DNA of 30,176 nucleotides from a virus. The stretch covers positions 1 through 30,176 of the IMG/VR virus record IMGVR_UViG_3300034061_004429. One strand, given 5' to 3'. Of the stretch, positions 6,110 to 13,493 are shown piece after piece. The notes under the pieces are model-generated. The model did no database searches. It saw only the letters and a program-made list of their open reading frames with translations, and was not told the origin of the DNA. The position numbers and the translations under genes are program-made. Every line of letters starts with the position of its first letter. Within the stretch, counting starts at the first letter, position 1.

Positions 6110-6250
6110 CGTACCGGTCTGGAGGCCCTCCAGATCACTCCAGAGGGCCGGTCTCCAAGGGCGGTATATAACCATTCTGGACCCTCTGGAGGGCTCCAGC
6201 GACCACCGGAAGAGACCCGGCTTTCCGGTATCCCCGGTTGACCCCCTGAG
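6110..6250. other. GC-rich structured intergenic segment
   Basis: No plausible gene. The segment is dense in inverted repeats: GGCCCTC (6124-6130) with GAGGGCC (6143-6149); CTGGAG (6119-6124), which can pair with CTCCAG at 6128-6133 or at 6138-6143; CTGGAG-GG-CTCCAG (6186-6199); and ACCGGAA (6205-6211) with TTCCGGT (6223-6229). The mutually exclusive pairings resemble a regulatory or structural RNA, or a recombination/origin element. The words CCATTCTGGA and AGATCACTC recur beside the second repeat cluster near 23.77-23.80 kb. No T-run follows the hairpins, so they are not ordinary terminators. Confidence 0.55.
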
Positions 6251-6271
6251 ACCATTCTATGAATTTGGATG

Positions 6272-6300
6272 TGTACTCTAATAGCCCATCGTGTTAAGAT
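6272..6300 (+). promoter_or_regulatory. sigma70-like promoter for the plus-strand operon
   Basis: TGTACT (6272-6277), 17-bp spacer, TAAGAT (6295-6300). Transcription from about 6307 leaves a 13-base leader holding GGAG before the ATG at 6320. This rules out the more upstream in-frame ATGs as starts. Confidence 0.65.
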
Positions 6301-6319
6301 GGCATCAAATGGAGACAAC

Positions 6320-7477
6320 ATGGCAAAGCGACCTGCACGTTCACTCATCAAACTGAAGCCGAAGAAAGAGAAGAAGACCCGCTCCGAGGTCTACATGGTC
6401 AACCTGAAGTACCTCGGGGACGAGCCGACCTATAGGCCAGGTCAGGTGCTGACATTCTCAGAGAAGGCCCGAGCCTACACCTGGTACGGGTCAATGACCG
6501 ACATGTCCGACGCACGCGAGTGGCTGTCCGACTACCTCGGTACCAAGGGTCGCAAAGACGAAGTCAAGCGTCTGAAGTCGGTACCCGACAACCTGTTCCC
6601 TCATACCTGTGCCTGGATCGCCAGGATGGCCATGAAGGGAGTGGTGATCGACGAGGAGTCCAGCAAGTTCTTTGAGAAGCGCCTGAAGCTGGCGTTCGCG
6701 GCTCGCTCTACGGACGACGACAAGAAAGAAGAGAAGCCGACCGCGGAGAAGCCGAACATCCAGGACCGCATCAAGGACCGAGTCAACGACCTGATCGGCG
6801 ACCTCGAGGAGGTTCTCGACCGGCACTCGCGCGGCGAGATCAAGGAGTTTGACGCCTACGAGTTCTGTCAGAAAGCCGGCATCCCAGCCCAGCACGCCAC
6901 GAAGATGGCCGCGTACTACGTTGGCATGTACGACGAGCTCGAGCTGGCGATCGAGGGGTCCGACCCGCAGGTGAAAGAGGGGTACTCCTCCTACAGCAAG
7001 AAGTGGATCAAGGCCCGTCTCGAGTTCGTCGAGAAGATGATGGCCGACCTCCTGAGGTACTCCGGCAACGCCAAGAAGCTCAGGGCGCCGCGAAAGAAGA
7101 AGCCGATGTCGGTCGAGAAGAAGCTGAAGAACTTCAAGTTCAAGGCCGAGGACCAGGAGACGAAGCTGGCGTCGGTACCGCCCGAGCAGATCGTCGGGGC
7201 CCAGGAGCTCTGGACCTACAACGTAAAGTACAAGACCCTGTCGGTGTTCCGGGCCATCGACCGCGGCGGCCTCGACATCAAGAGGTCAAGCATCGTCAAC
7301 TTCGATGAGAAGACCACCATGACCCGCCGGACCGGCAGACAGGCCGAGAAGATCGTCCAGTCGGTACTGAGCGGCGGCAAGGTAGCCCTTCGTAAGGTCA
7401 TGGACGATCTGAAAGAGGCCGGCCTACAGGACCGCATAAATGAGAATACAATCTTGTTGAGGGTGATCAAGCAATGA
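6320..7477 (+). CDS. conserved T4-like phage protein, function unknown (385 aa)
   Basis: A 385-residue, highly charged, soluble protein. It has a basic N-terminus, a Lys/Glu-rich linker (about 140-165) followed by a long helical region, and a C-terminal domain with ELWTYNVKYKTLSVFRAIDRGGLDIKRSSIVNFDE that ends NENTILLRVIKQ. That C-terminal pattern recurs in an uncharacterised protein conserved across T4-like cyanophages. The start at 6320 is fixed by GGAG and by the promoter just upstream. It is the first gene of a plus-strand operon; its stop overlaps the next ATG (ATGA). The basic patches would suit nucleic-acid binding, but no catalytic motif is visible. Confidence 0.85.
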   Translation: MAKRPARSLIKLKPKKEKKTRSEVYMVNLKYLGDEPTYRPGQVLTFSEKARAYTWYGSMTDMSDAREWLSDYLGTKGRKDEVKRLKSVPDNLFPHTCAWIARMAMKGVVIDEESSKFFEKRLKLAFAARSTDDDKKEEKPTAEKPNIQDRIKDRVNDLIGDLEEVLDRHSRGEIKEFDAYEFCQKAGIPAQHATKMAAYYVGMYDELELAIEGSDPQVKEGYSSYSKKWIKARLEFVEKMMADLLRYSGNAKKLRAPRKKKPMSVEKKLKNFKFKAEDQETKLASVPPEQIVGAQELWTYNVKYKTLSVFRAIDRGGLDIKRSSIVNFDEKTTMTRRTGRQAEKIVQSVLSGGKVALRKVMDDLKEAGLQDRINENTILLRVIKQ

Positions 7478-7623
7478 AAGAGTACACAGTTCGCTATAGA
7501 ATTGGCGCATACGATTACGAGTCGGTAGTACGTACTTCGAGTTCGGGTGCTGCCATCCTCTGGGCTGAAGCCATGGGCGGTTATCACGCGTACGTAGTTT
7601 CATGGAAAGAAGATGAAGAATGA
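7474..7623 (+). CDS. small hypothetical protein (49 aa)
   Basis: A 49-residue frame (MKEYTVRYRIGAYDYESVVRTSSSGAAILWAEAMGG...) joined to both neighbours by ATGA overlaps. The pattern beta-strand (YTVRYRI), strand (YESVVRTSS), helix (GAAILWAEAMGG) and strand (HAYVVSW) looks like a small independently folding domain and is reminiscent of short phage proteins of T4-like genomes. The exact tiling in the operon supports it as real. The function is unknown. Confidence 0.75.
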   Translation: MKEYTVRYRIGAYDYESVVRTSSSGAAILWAEAMGGYHAYVVSWKEDEE

Positions 7624-7991
7624 CCTGGGCGCTATTCTTAGACGACATCAGGTTTCCGGAAGATACCCGGAATGTTGGGTGGCGTGACGACTGGATGATC
7701 GCTCGTTCTTATGACGATGCCGTCATCCTTATTACTGAGCACGGCGTTCCGGACTTCATCTCGTTCGATCACGACCTCGCTGACGAGCACTACGAGAGCT
7801 TCGAGGCGGGCGCGGCCGGCGAGAAGACCGGGTACACTTTCGCTAAGTGGTTCTGTAACCACGTGATGGAGAATGATCTGGCGTTGCCGGATGAGTTCGC
7901 CTATTACGTGCACTCCATGAATCCAGTGGGAGCTCAGAACATCCGCAACTACATGGATAGCTTTCTGCGACACTATGGGAAACACAAATGA
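7620..7991 (+). CDS. cyclic-phosphate-processing receiver-like (cREC) protein
   Basis: A 123-residue protein with LFLDDIRFPED at the N-terminus, FISFDHDLADEH in the middle, a TGYTFAKWF helix and YYVHSMNPVGAQNIRNYM near the end. These are the marks of the cREC family: a receiver-like fold with a conserved DD, DHD and HSxNPxGAxNI set, proposed by comparative genomics to process cyclic phosphates. It is coupled by four-base overlaps to the genes on both sides, and the next gene is a calcineurin-like phosphoesterase. The pairing suggests a two-step phosphate-ester hydrolysis, perhaps on RNA ends or on cyclic nucleotide signals. The fold assignment comes from motif recall; the substrate is inference. 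Confidence 0.8.
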   Translation: MTWALFLDDIRFPEDTRNVGWRDDWMIARSYDDAVILITEHGVPDFISFDHDLADEHYESFEAGAAGEKTGYTFAKWFCNHVMENDLALPDEFAYYVHSMNPVGAQNIRNYMDSFLRHYGKHK

Positions 7992-8653
7992 AATTTGGAA
8001 TCATCTCTGACCTGCACATGGAGTTCCAGCCCTGGTACCCACCGAAGCTGGAACCGGACGTGTTCTACCTCAATGCGGGTGATACGCACCCCGATAAGCT
8101 GATGCGCGACTGGCTCGAGAAGGAGATGGGCGAGAACTACTTCGCGGTCTTGGGCAACCACGACTACTACGGGAACTCGTTCGCCAACGCTGATATAGAC
8201 TTCCCTGACATAGTGGAGTGGAACGGACTGAAGATCGCCGGCGCCACTCTATGGACTGACATCTCACCTGTTAGGTGGTGGGACTTCAAGGAGTATATGG
8301 TCGACGCCCGACAGATCAAGGGCATGAACTACGACCGATACACGAATGTACATGACACTCATCGCAACTTCCTGCTTCAGTCGGATGCCGACATCTGGGT
8401 CGTCCATCATCTGCCTTCGTTCCAGTCCATCAGCGAGAAGTGGAAGAACTCCAACGGCAACGACTTCTTTGCCACTGAGCTGTCTAGGCACATCTTAGAT
8501 ATGAAGAAGCCCCCGAAGCTGATCGTGCATGGGCACACTCACGACGCCTGCGATTATATGATTGGTAACACTCGAGTGGTCTGCCACCCTCGTGGATACC
8601 CGAACGAGACGGCGCACTACAACGACTATAAACCGCTTATCGTAGAGGTGTAA
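7988..8653 (+). CDS. calcineurin-like metallophosphoesterase
   Basis: A 221-residue enzyme with all metal-site motifs in order: SDLHME (D-x-H, residues about 7-12), NAGDTH (GD), LGNHDYYG (GNHD), VVHHLPS (H) and VHGHTHDA (GHxH). The dimetal centre therefore looks complete. The family hydrolyses phosphomono- or diesters, including cyclic nucleotides and nucleic acids; the substrate cannot be read from sequence. It overlaps the cREC gene by four bases and belongs to the operon that starts at 6320. It is cytoplasmic, with no signal peptide. Confidence 0.9.
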   Translation: MKFGIISDLHMEFQPWYPPKLEPDVFYLNAGDTHPDKLMRDWLEKEMGENYFAVLGNHDYYGNSFANADIDFPDIVEWNGLKIAGATLWTDISPVRWWDFKEYMVDARQIKGMNYDRYTNVHDTHRNFLLQSDADIWVVHHLPSFQSISEKWKNSNGNDFFATELSRHILDMKKPPKLIVHGHTHDACDYMIGNTRVVCHPRGYPNETAHYNDYKPLIVEV

Positions 8654-8689
8654 ATATCCATGGAACTATCAATGTTTTCAGGAGTGCCC

Positions 8690-9079
8690 ATGGACAACGT
8701 CATCGCCTTTCCAAAAGAGAACAAGAGACTCGACGTCAGTAATACACCGACGTCGCTCGATGAAGTCGCTATGGCCATCGAGAAGATGAAGCTGGACTTC
8801 TACCACGACGTTGCCGACAACCTAATGGACCACGTTGTCCAGAGCATCGGGTCTCTGAACTTGGACAGCTCTCACAACGAGGAGATCCACATCAGGGAGG
8901 TCGACATCATCCTGATGAGGGAAGTTCTCACGGCGTTCATGTGCAGGCTCGGCGGCGTAAACCATCCCCTGAAGGGACTGGCCGACGCCGTCGTGAAGGA
9001 CCTGAACGTGGAGGAGGGAAGTATAGACTACAGGGTCACGGTCCCAGGGTCTATTCCTGAGAAGTCTTCAGAGACTTGA
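8690..9079 (+). CDS. conserved hypothetical protein (129 aa), last gene of plus operon
   Basis: A 129-residue protein beginning MDNVIAFPKENKRLDV, an N-terminal style (VxxFPKxNK) common in small conserved T4-like phage proteins. The rest is mostly helical, with no cysteine motif. The ATG at 8690 has AGGAG five bases upstream, while the in-frame ATG at 8660 has none. TGTAAATA at 8649-8656 resembles a T4 late box but overlaps the previous stop codon. The 3' end overlaps the convergent GIY-YIG-like gene by 29 bases. Function unknown. Confidence 0.75.
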   Translation: MDNVIAFPKENKRLDVSNTPTSLDEVAMAIEKMKLDFYHDVADNLMDHVVQSIGSLNLDSSHNEEIHIREVDIILMREVLTAFMCRLGGVNHPLKGLADAVVKDLNVEEGSIDYRVTVPGSIPEKSSET

Positions 9080-9488
9080 CGTGGCTCCGGTGGACGCGGA
9101 CCCAGATGTGTCCGTTGTAGTAGTCGTCGCTGAGTAGGACACCCCTGGTGAACTGCTCGTAGGCTTCCCAGTAGTTACACTCGCCCTTTGAGGCGCACAT
9201 ACGAAGGACCTCGCGCTTGAACGAGGTCCTTTCTTTTTTGTCCACTTCCGCTATGAGGTCCAGGTTAGAGCCGTAGTACTCTTTCCAGTCAGACTCGACG
9301 AGAGACCGCTTCTTTTTCTTCTTGACTACCTTGGTCTTCTTGTTCCAGAAGAGCTTCTTCCCGACGTACTTCTTTCCCGTACTGGTGTCGGTTATCAGGT
9401 AGATGAACCCGTAACTGTCCCCGATCAAGTCCGACGTAAGCGGCTTGCCATCGAGCGTCCACGGGTTCTCGTAATCAGAAAGTTCCAC
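9051..9488 (-). CDS. GIY-YIG-like Seg-type putative endonuclease
   Basis: A 145-residue protein with YGFIYLITDTSTGKKYVGKKLFW at residues about 26-48, matching the GIY-YIG opening (here GFIYLI...KYVGKK), then a lysine-rich stretch, YYGSN, FKREVLRMC and GECNYWEAYEQF. This is the layout of the Seg-like putative endonucleases conserved in T4-like phages. Translation probably starts at GTG 9488, within the end of the upstream gene (14-base overlap). Its 3' part overlaps the convergent operon and contains that operon's intrinsic terminator on the opposite strand. It may be a homing-type nuclease or a domesticated replication or packaging nuclease. Confidence 0.75.
   Translation of the reverse strand: MELSDYENPWTLDGKPLTSDLIGDSYGFIYLITDTSTGKKYVGKKLFWNKKTKVVKKKKKRSLVESDWKEYYGSNLDLIAEVDKKERTSFKREVLRMCASKGECNYWEAYEQFTRGVLLSDDYYNGHIWVRVHRSHVKSLKTSQE
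9204..9239 (+). terminator. intrinsic terminator of plus-strand operon, inside opposing gene
   Basis: AAGGACCTCG (9204-9213) and CGAGGTCCTT (9222-9231) form a perfect 10-bp stem with an 8-base loop, followed on the plus strand by TCTTTTTT. It lies 125 bases after the plus-strand stop at 9079, within the coding sequence of the minus-strand GIY-YIG-like gene. Confidence 0.9.
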
Positions 9489-9732
9489 CAGTCTGGTCGT
9501 CCCAGTCCCGCAGGTCTTCTATGATGTCGTCCTCTTCTGGGTGCTTGTCCCTGTACACCTCGTCGAATATCTCGTCGATCTCCAGGCACTCGTCGAGAGT
9601 GTCACAGTCGTGATCCTCGAAGATGTCGATCAGAGCGGAGTATGTCTCCGCCCTGTCGTCTTCGTCCACGATCGTCTCCATGAGAGTCTCGATGATCTCG
9701 GTCATTATCTTAGAACCGCTCGACCAACCCAT
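9475..9732 (-). CDS. conserved acidic phage protein (85 aa)
   Basis: An 85-residue, strongly acidic protein opening MGWSSGSKIMTEIIETLMETI, with FEDHDCDTLDECLEIDEIFDEVY in the middle. Small acidic proteins of the same form (MGxxxG..I...I followed by a DCDTLxEC segment) recur in T4-like marine phages without known function. It is preceded by a strong AAGGAGGAA site and follows the ribonucleotide reductase gene after 12 bases. It is all-helical in appearance. Highly acidic phage proteins sometimes mimic DNA, but nothing specific supports that here. Confidence 0.8.
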   Translation of the reverse strand: MGWSSGSKIMTEIIETLMETIVDEDDRAETYSALIDIFEDHDCDTLDECLEIDEIFDEVYRDKHPEEDDIIEDLRDWDDQTGGTF

Positions 9733-9744
9733 GTGCGTTCCTCC

Positions 9745-11958
9745 TTAGACTAGGCAACCATCGGCAGTGCCGACGCACGCCGCGGCACCCATGGTATCCA
9801 CATCTATATACTTCTTCTCCACGAGGCTGTTCTCCCAGTCGACGTCGTCCACGAGGTTCTGCTGGATCTTCTCCCACTTGTGGAGGAGGAACACGTCCTT
9901 GAGGCAGTACTCTGCCTGCTTGGCGTCGCCCTTGAAGTAGTTCTCGGCGAACTTCTTGAAGCGGCGGATCCAGTCCTTCTTCAGGAGGAAGTTGGAGTCG
10001 TCGCTGCTGATGTCGATGTCCCTGTTCTGGGCGGTCATGCAGGCGACCCAGAGGTTGTCGAACGCCTTGAGCCCGTCGACCACGAGGCCGGAGGCGAACA
10101 CCGAGCCGGTGCCGTAGGTCTTCACGATCTCCTTGGCGTCGATCACCTTCGTGTTCGGGGCCTGGGCGTAGTCCTTGTCGCCGGTCATGGCGAGGAACGA
10201 GATGCCCGCGAAGTTGGCGCGGTTCTCGTAGACGTACTCGGCCACCTCGTCCCAGTCGTCCACGATGACCGTGTTGGACACGTTGTGACGGATGCCCTTG
10301 TCGGCGCAGAGCTTCTCGTCAGTACCCGCGTTGACCCAGTGCTTCTGGGCCTTGGCGATGAGCTCGAGGTGCTTGATGCCGATGGTGTCGTCCTTGTACA
10401 GCGACCCCTTCTTCGGGACCACCGGGAACGAGATGACGTAGTCGGTCCTGCCCGCGGACCACACCGACTCCTCGACCATGTGCGGGTTCAGCTTCTTGAT
10501 GAGGCGCGCGACCTCGGTGTCCTTGTTCAGCTGGATGTTGCGGATGTACATCGGCGAGTGGTCCGCGTGGATGCCCGACGCGGTCATAAGAAGGACAGAA
10601 GCGTTACCACTAGGTTTAACGCAAGTGGTACGAGCAGCGGGGTTAATACCAATAAGAGCAGCCACAGCCCTATTTGTGGATCGTACTGTGGTGGCTCCGG
10701 CCTCGAGGATCTTCTCATCGAACAGCGTCCTTGGGTTGTTCATCCAACCCGTAATGGAGACGCCAAGCAGCGCCTCCCTATCGAAGATGCGCTTGCTCGT
10801 CTCGTCCAGGAACTTGAAGTTGGTGTAGCCGGCCTGTAGAGTTCCCAGGATGGACGCCGCCTTGCAGGCCCTCTGGAAAGTCACTTCGTCGGAACACATA
10901 CCTCCGTTGATCTCAGTCAGGTTGCATCCCTGCCACCCCGACTTGCCGTCGATCTGCGGGTACATCCCGATCTCGACGCATGGATTTGTAGTGTGCTCGG
11001 TGGACTCGACGAATACGAAGCCGGGTTCACCGAACTGCTTGATGCTCTGCATCAGCTGCATGAACTGCTCTTTGCTTGTGGTCTTTCGAACGATGACTGC
11101 GGAGTTGTTCGAGCGTCCACGCTGCGGATTATCGATGAACCAGTTGCCCGTCTTGGCCTTGGCCATCTCGTCGTCATCGGGCGAGAATAGGCAGATGGTC
11201 GCCGATCGACGCACGCCACCCGACAGGACTGCGTCGGCCGCGTGCATCACGGTGTCGTACACGTGGATCGGCTTCATCTTGGCCTCCTTCTCGGACATGA
11301 GGACCATGCTGGTCAGGAGGTGCTCGATGCGGTCGAGGGCTCGGCGGAGCGGATCCGGGCCGGGTGCCATGAAGCCACCGGAGATCTTTGCTCCCTTCGG
11401 CCTGATCTGGTTCAGGTCGAAGTACACCTTGCGTCCCGCGTACTCCGGGTATTTACCGCCGTCCTTGAAGAAGCTGGACATGAGGACGTCGAGGGCCGTC
11501 GCCCATCCCTCGATGGAGTCCTCCACGATGTGGGTCTTGGGCTGCTTGGTGCGCGGCGCGATCACCGGCATCTTCTCGACGTGGTGCTTCTGTACGGAGA
11601 AGCCGGCGCCGGCGCCGCAGAGGAGGATGTAGAAGATCTCACCGAAGAACGACGGGCGGTCGGCGTACGACGACGTGCAGTTGTACATCTTCATCTGGTG
11701 CTTCAGCAGCTGCTCACCGCCGAACTGGAGGGCGCGCTGGGCACCGAGGACGAGCTTGTCCTTGTACGCGGCCTCGGCGAAGTCGATGGCCTCCTCGAGC
11801 TCGGGAGACATCTTGTCTCTATAGAACTCGCGGTGCATGTTCATCACCCGCTCCACCGACTCGTCCCAGGTCTCGTAGCGTCCCTTGTCCTCGTCGAACC
11901 TGGAATACGATTCATAGAACTTGGTGTCAGAGAGTAGTTTGCGCGTGTCTGCGTACAT
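9745..11958 (-). CDS. nrdJ: adenosylcobalamin-dependent class II ribonucleoside-triphosphate reductase
   Basis: A 737-residue protein, nearly the same length as the monomeric Lactobacillus leichmannii enzyme (739 aa). Visible active-site features are Cys94 in KMYNCTSSY, the thiyl-radical motif NPCVEI (Asn, Cys, Glu) with a second cysteine 19 residues on in GWQGCNLTE, a GGVRRSATICLFS segment and GNASVLL. The C-terminus ends ACVGTADGCLV with a cysteine pair that would shuttle electrons, probably from glutaredoxin or thioredoxin. It makes dNTPs from NTPs using vitamin B12 coenzyme and needs no oxygen. AAGGAG precedes the ATG, 12 bases after the primase stop, so both probably share the promoter at 13037-13065. 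No B12 riboswitch fits in that gap. Confidence 0.93.
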   Translation of the reverse strand: MYADTRKLLSDTKFYESYSRFDEDKGRYETWDESVERVMNMHREFYRDKMSPELEEAIDFAEAAYKDKLVLGAQRALQFGGEQLLKHQMKMYNCTSSYADRPSFFGEIFYILLCGAGAGFSVQKHHVEKMPVIAPRTKQPKTHIVEDSIEGWATALDVLMSSFFKDGGKYPEYAGRKVYFDLNQIRPKGAKISGGFMAPGPDPLRRALDRIEHLLTSMVLMSEKEAKMKPIHVYDTVMHAADAVLSGGVRRSATICLFSPDDDEMAKAKTGNWFIDNPQRGRSNNSAVIVRKTTSKEQFMQLMQSIKQFGEPGFVFVESTEHTTNPCVEIGMYPQIDGKSGWQGCNLTEINGGMCSDEVTFQRACKAASILGTLQAGYTNFKFLDETSKRIFDREALLGVSITGWMNNPRTLFDEKILEAGATTVRSTNRAVAALIGINPAARTTCVKPSGNASVLLMTASGIHADHSPMYIRNIQLNKDTEVARLIKKLNPHMVEESVWSAGRTDYVISFPVVPKKGSLYKDDTIGIKHLELIAKAQKHWVNAGTDEKLCADKGIRHNVSNTVIVDDWDEVAEYVYENRANFAGISFLAMTGDKDYAQAPNTKVIDAKEIVKTYGTGSVFASGLVVDGLKAFDNLWVACMTAQNRDIDISSDDSNFLLKKDWIRRFKKFAENYFKGDAKQAEYCLKDVFLLHKWEKIQQNLVDDVDWENSLVEKKYIDVDTMGAAACVGTADGCLV

Positions 11959-11970
11959 ATGTAGTTCTCC

Positions 11971-13005
11971 TTAGATCTTTTTCCAGCGGTTGAATGCGAG
12001 TTTGGCCGAGAGGCCGTGGTGAGTAGAATTATGTATAAGATCCAGTATGTTCCTTCGCGTCATACCGGCCATTACCATTTCGTTTATGTCCTTGTAGTTG
12101 ACTCCCTCGAAGATACATACCCGACGCCCCGCGTCGACGTAGCCTTCTATCTGACGACATATGTCCCGGTTCCTGGGCTCGTTGTCGAACACGTATATGG
12201 TGTCCCTCTTCAGCGGAATGGAGCTGAGGTCCGCGCTGCTTCCGGCCAGGGCGATGCAGTTCGGCAGGAACAGCGAATCGATCGGACCCTCGACGACGAT
12301 GACCTCCCTGTCGAAGTCCACGCGTTCTAGGCCGAACACCTTCGGCGCATCTTCTTGAAACTTGACGGTGACGTATCTCAGGCCGTCCTTTGTCAGGCTC
12401 CTGCCGGTGACACCGGTGACGTAGCCGTTCTGGTCAATGAACGGGAGGACGATCCGCCCCTCGTCCCTCTTGAGCGACTCCTCCGAGAACTTGCCCGGCA
12501 GGTAGTGATTTACCCACGCGAAGAACTTGGGGCACCAGTAGATGAAGTAGTGCGTCTCCGCGGGAATCTTTCTGTCTACTATGTACCTTTTCGCTCGGTG
12601 GTCTTCCGGTAGCTGGGATACTTTTTTCAGGGTCTTGAGCGGCTCGAACTTGTCCTTGCGACGCCTGTCGAACTTCTCGATCTGGTGCTCGAACTTGAGA
12701 GTCGGCTTCGCCTCGCCCATCTCCTTGAGGCACTCCATGGTGTACTCTTCGGACAGCACGGGGTCCACCTCCCTGAGGAAGGACTTGAAGCGCATGGACC
12801 TGTTGCAGTTGTGGCACTTGAACCACAAATGACCCTTGTGCTCGAAGACGTATCCGCGGGCCTTGGTCTTTGATTTCTTGGAGTCCCCACAGAGGGGACA
12901 CCTGAAGTTGTACTGGGATTTGTTCAGTCTCTTGAAACGATCGAGCCTGAACGATAGGAGGTTGACGTACTTTTCGTCAAGCCATGTCGAGTTGACTAAC
13001 TGCAT
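11971..13005 (-). CDS. 61: T4 gp61-like DNA primase
   Basis: A 344-residue protein, matching T4 gp61 (342 aa). The N-terminus holds a zinc ribbon, CPLCGDSKKS...FKCHNC (about 38-68). The middle has EGRIVLPFIDQNGYVTGVTGRSL, and the Toprim core follows as VIVVEGPIDSLFLPNCIALAGSS and YVFDNEPRN, supplying the acidic metal ligands. It synthesises RNA primers for lagging-strand replication together with the gp41-like helicase encoded at 27-28.4 kb. A promoter lies immediately upstream, with a leader of about 25 bases. The ribosome site (GAGGAAG) is rather far from the ATG. Co-transcription with nrdJ links priming to dNTP supply. Confidence 0.92.
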   Translation of the reverse strand: MQLVNSTWLDEKYVNLLSFRLDRFKRLNKSQYNFRCPLCGDSKKSKTKARGYVFEHKGHLWFKCHNCNRSMRFKSFLREVDPVLSEEYTMECLKEMGEAKPTLKFEHQIEKFDRRRKDKFEPLKTLKKVSQLPEDHRAKRYIVDRKIPAETHYFIYWCPKFFAWVNHYLPGKFSEESLKRDEGRIVLPFIDQNGYVTGVTGRSLTKDGLRYVTVKFQEDAPKVFGLERVDFDREVIVVEGPIDSLFLPNCIALAGSSADLSSIPLKRDTIYVFDNEPRNRDICRQIEGYVDAGRRVCIFEGVNYKDINEMVMAGMTRRNILDLIHNSTHHGLSAKLAFNRWKKI

Positions 13006-13036
13006 AACCGGTCTTCCTCATTTAAGGGATAGACCC

Positions 13037-13065
13037 ATTATACACTAGCCGTGGAATATTGTAAA
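13037..13065 (-). promoter_or_regulatory. sigma70-like promoter for primase-nrdJ
   Basis: TTTACA (13060-13065), 17-bp spacer, perfect TATAAT (13037-13042) on the minus strand, overlapping the end of the upstream gene. Predicted start is near 13030. Confidence 0.75.
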
Positions 13066-13491
13066 CAACTTTGAAAGGTCTAATTTAGATGTAAGCAGCA
13101 CTAAAACTACAGAACCACCGACGATCATCCACTTCCACCTCTCCATCGCGTGCATCCTGGTGGACAGGTCGCTGTAGTGAGCGTCCTCTTTCTTCGCGAG
13201 GTCTTCCATCATCGTGATGAGCTTTTTGATTTCTTCGTTCATCTTTTCGACGATCTCTTCGGTCTTCTTTTCCTGTTGAGCCAGTCGCGTCTCATGAACA
13301 ACAGCTAACTTCTCCAGTGAAGTAGACACGTCAGACAATCTATCGATGGTGGTATCGAACTTGGCGATGAGCTCACTGTACTGGCTCACCTCTTTCTCCA
13401 ACACCGCCACTTTTCTGGACAGCTGCGGGTCGAAGTTCTGGACCTCTTTTTCGAGAAGAGCGATCTTGGTGTTCAGGTCATTAGTTACCAC
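13045..13491 (-). CDS. coiled-coil protein with C-terminal membrane anchor
   Basis: A 148-residue protein. Residues about 5-110 show continuous heptads rich in Leu, Ile, Glu and Lys, predicting a long coiled coil. Residues about 117-135 (WKWMIVGGSVVLVLLTSKLDL) form one membrane segment near the C-terminus. This is a tail-anchored topology with the coiled coil in the cytoplasm. It starts at GTG 13491, with GGAGAAATAATC in front. It may tether phage factors to the host membrane or act in lysis control; neither is supported directly. The primase promoter overlaps its last codons. Confidence 0.75.
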   Translation of the reverse strand: MVTNDLNTKIALLEKEVQNFDPQLSRKVAVLEKEVSQYSELIAKFDTTIDRLSDVSTSLEKLAVVHETRLAQQEKKTEEIVEKMNEEIKKLITMMEDLAKKEDAHYSDLSTRMHAMERWKWMIVGGSVVLVLLTSKLDLSKLFTIFHG

Positions 13492-13493
13492 GA

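Noticed and set aside
9880-10839. A 319-residue plus-strand open frame opposite nrdJ, and several similar long antisense frames (11242-11937, 18597-19361, 21952-22770, 28413-29138).
   Set aside because: They are Val/Leu/Glu/Arg-rich mirror frames of strongly conserved minus-strand genes, produced by GC-biased third positions. They have no domains and no tiling with neighbours.
11959-11970. Possible cobalamin riboswitch ahead of the B12-dependent reductase gene.
   Set aside because: Only 12 bases separate it from the primase gene, and the leader before the primase gene is about 25 bases, far too short for a B12 aptamer.
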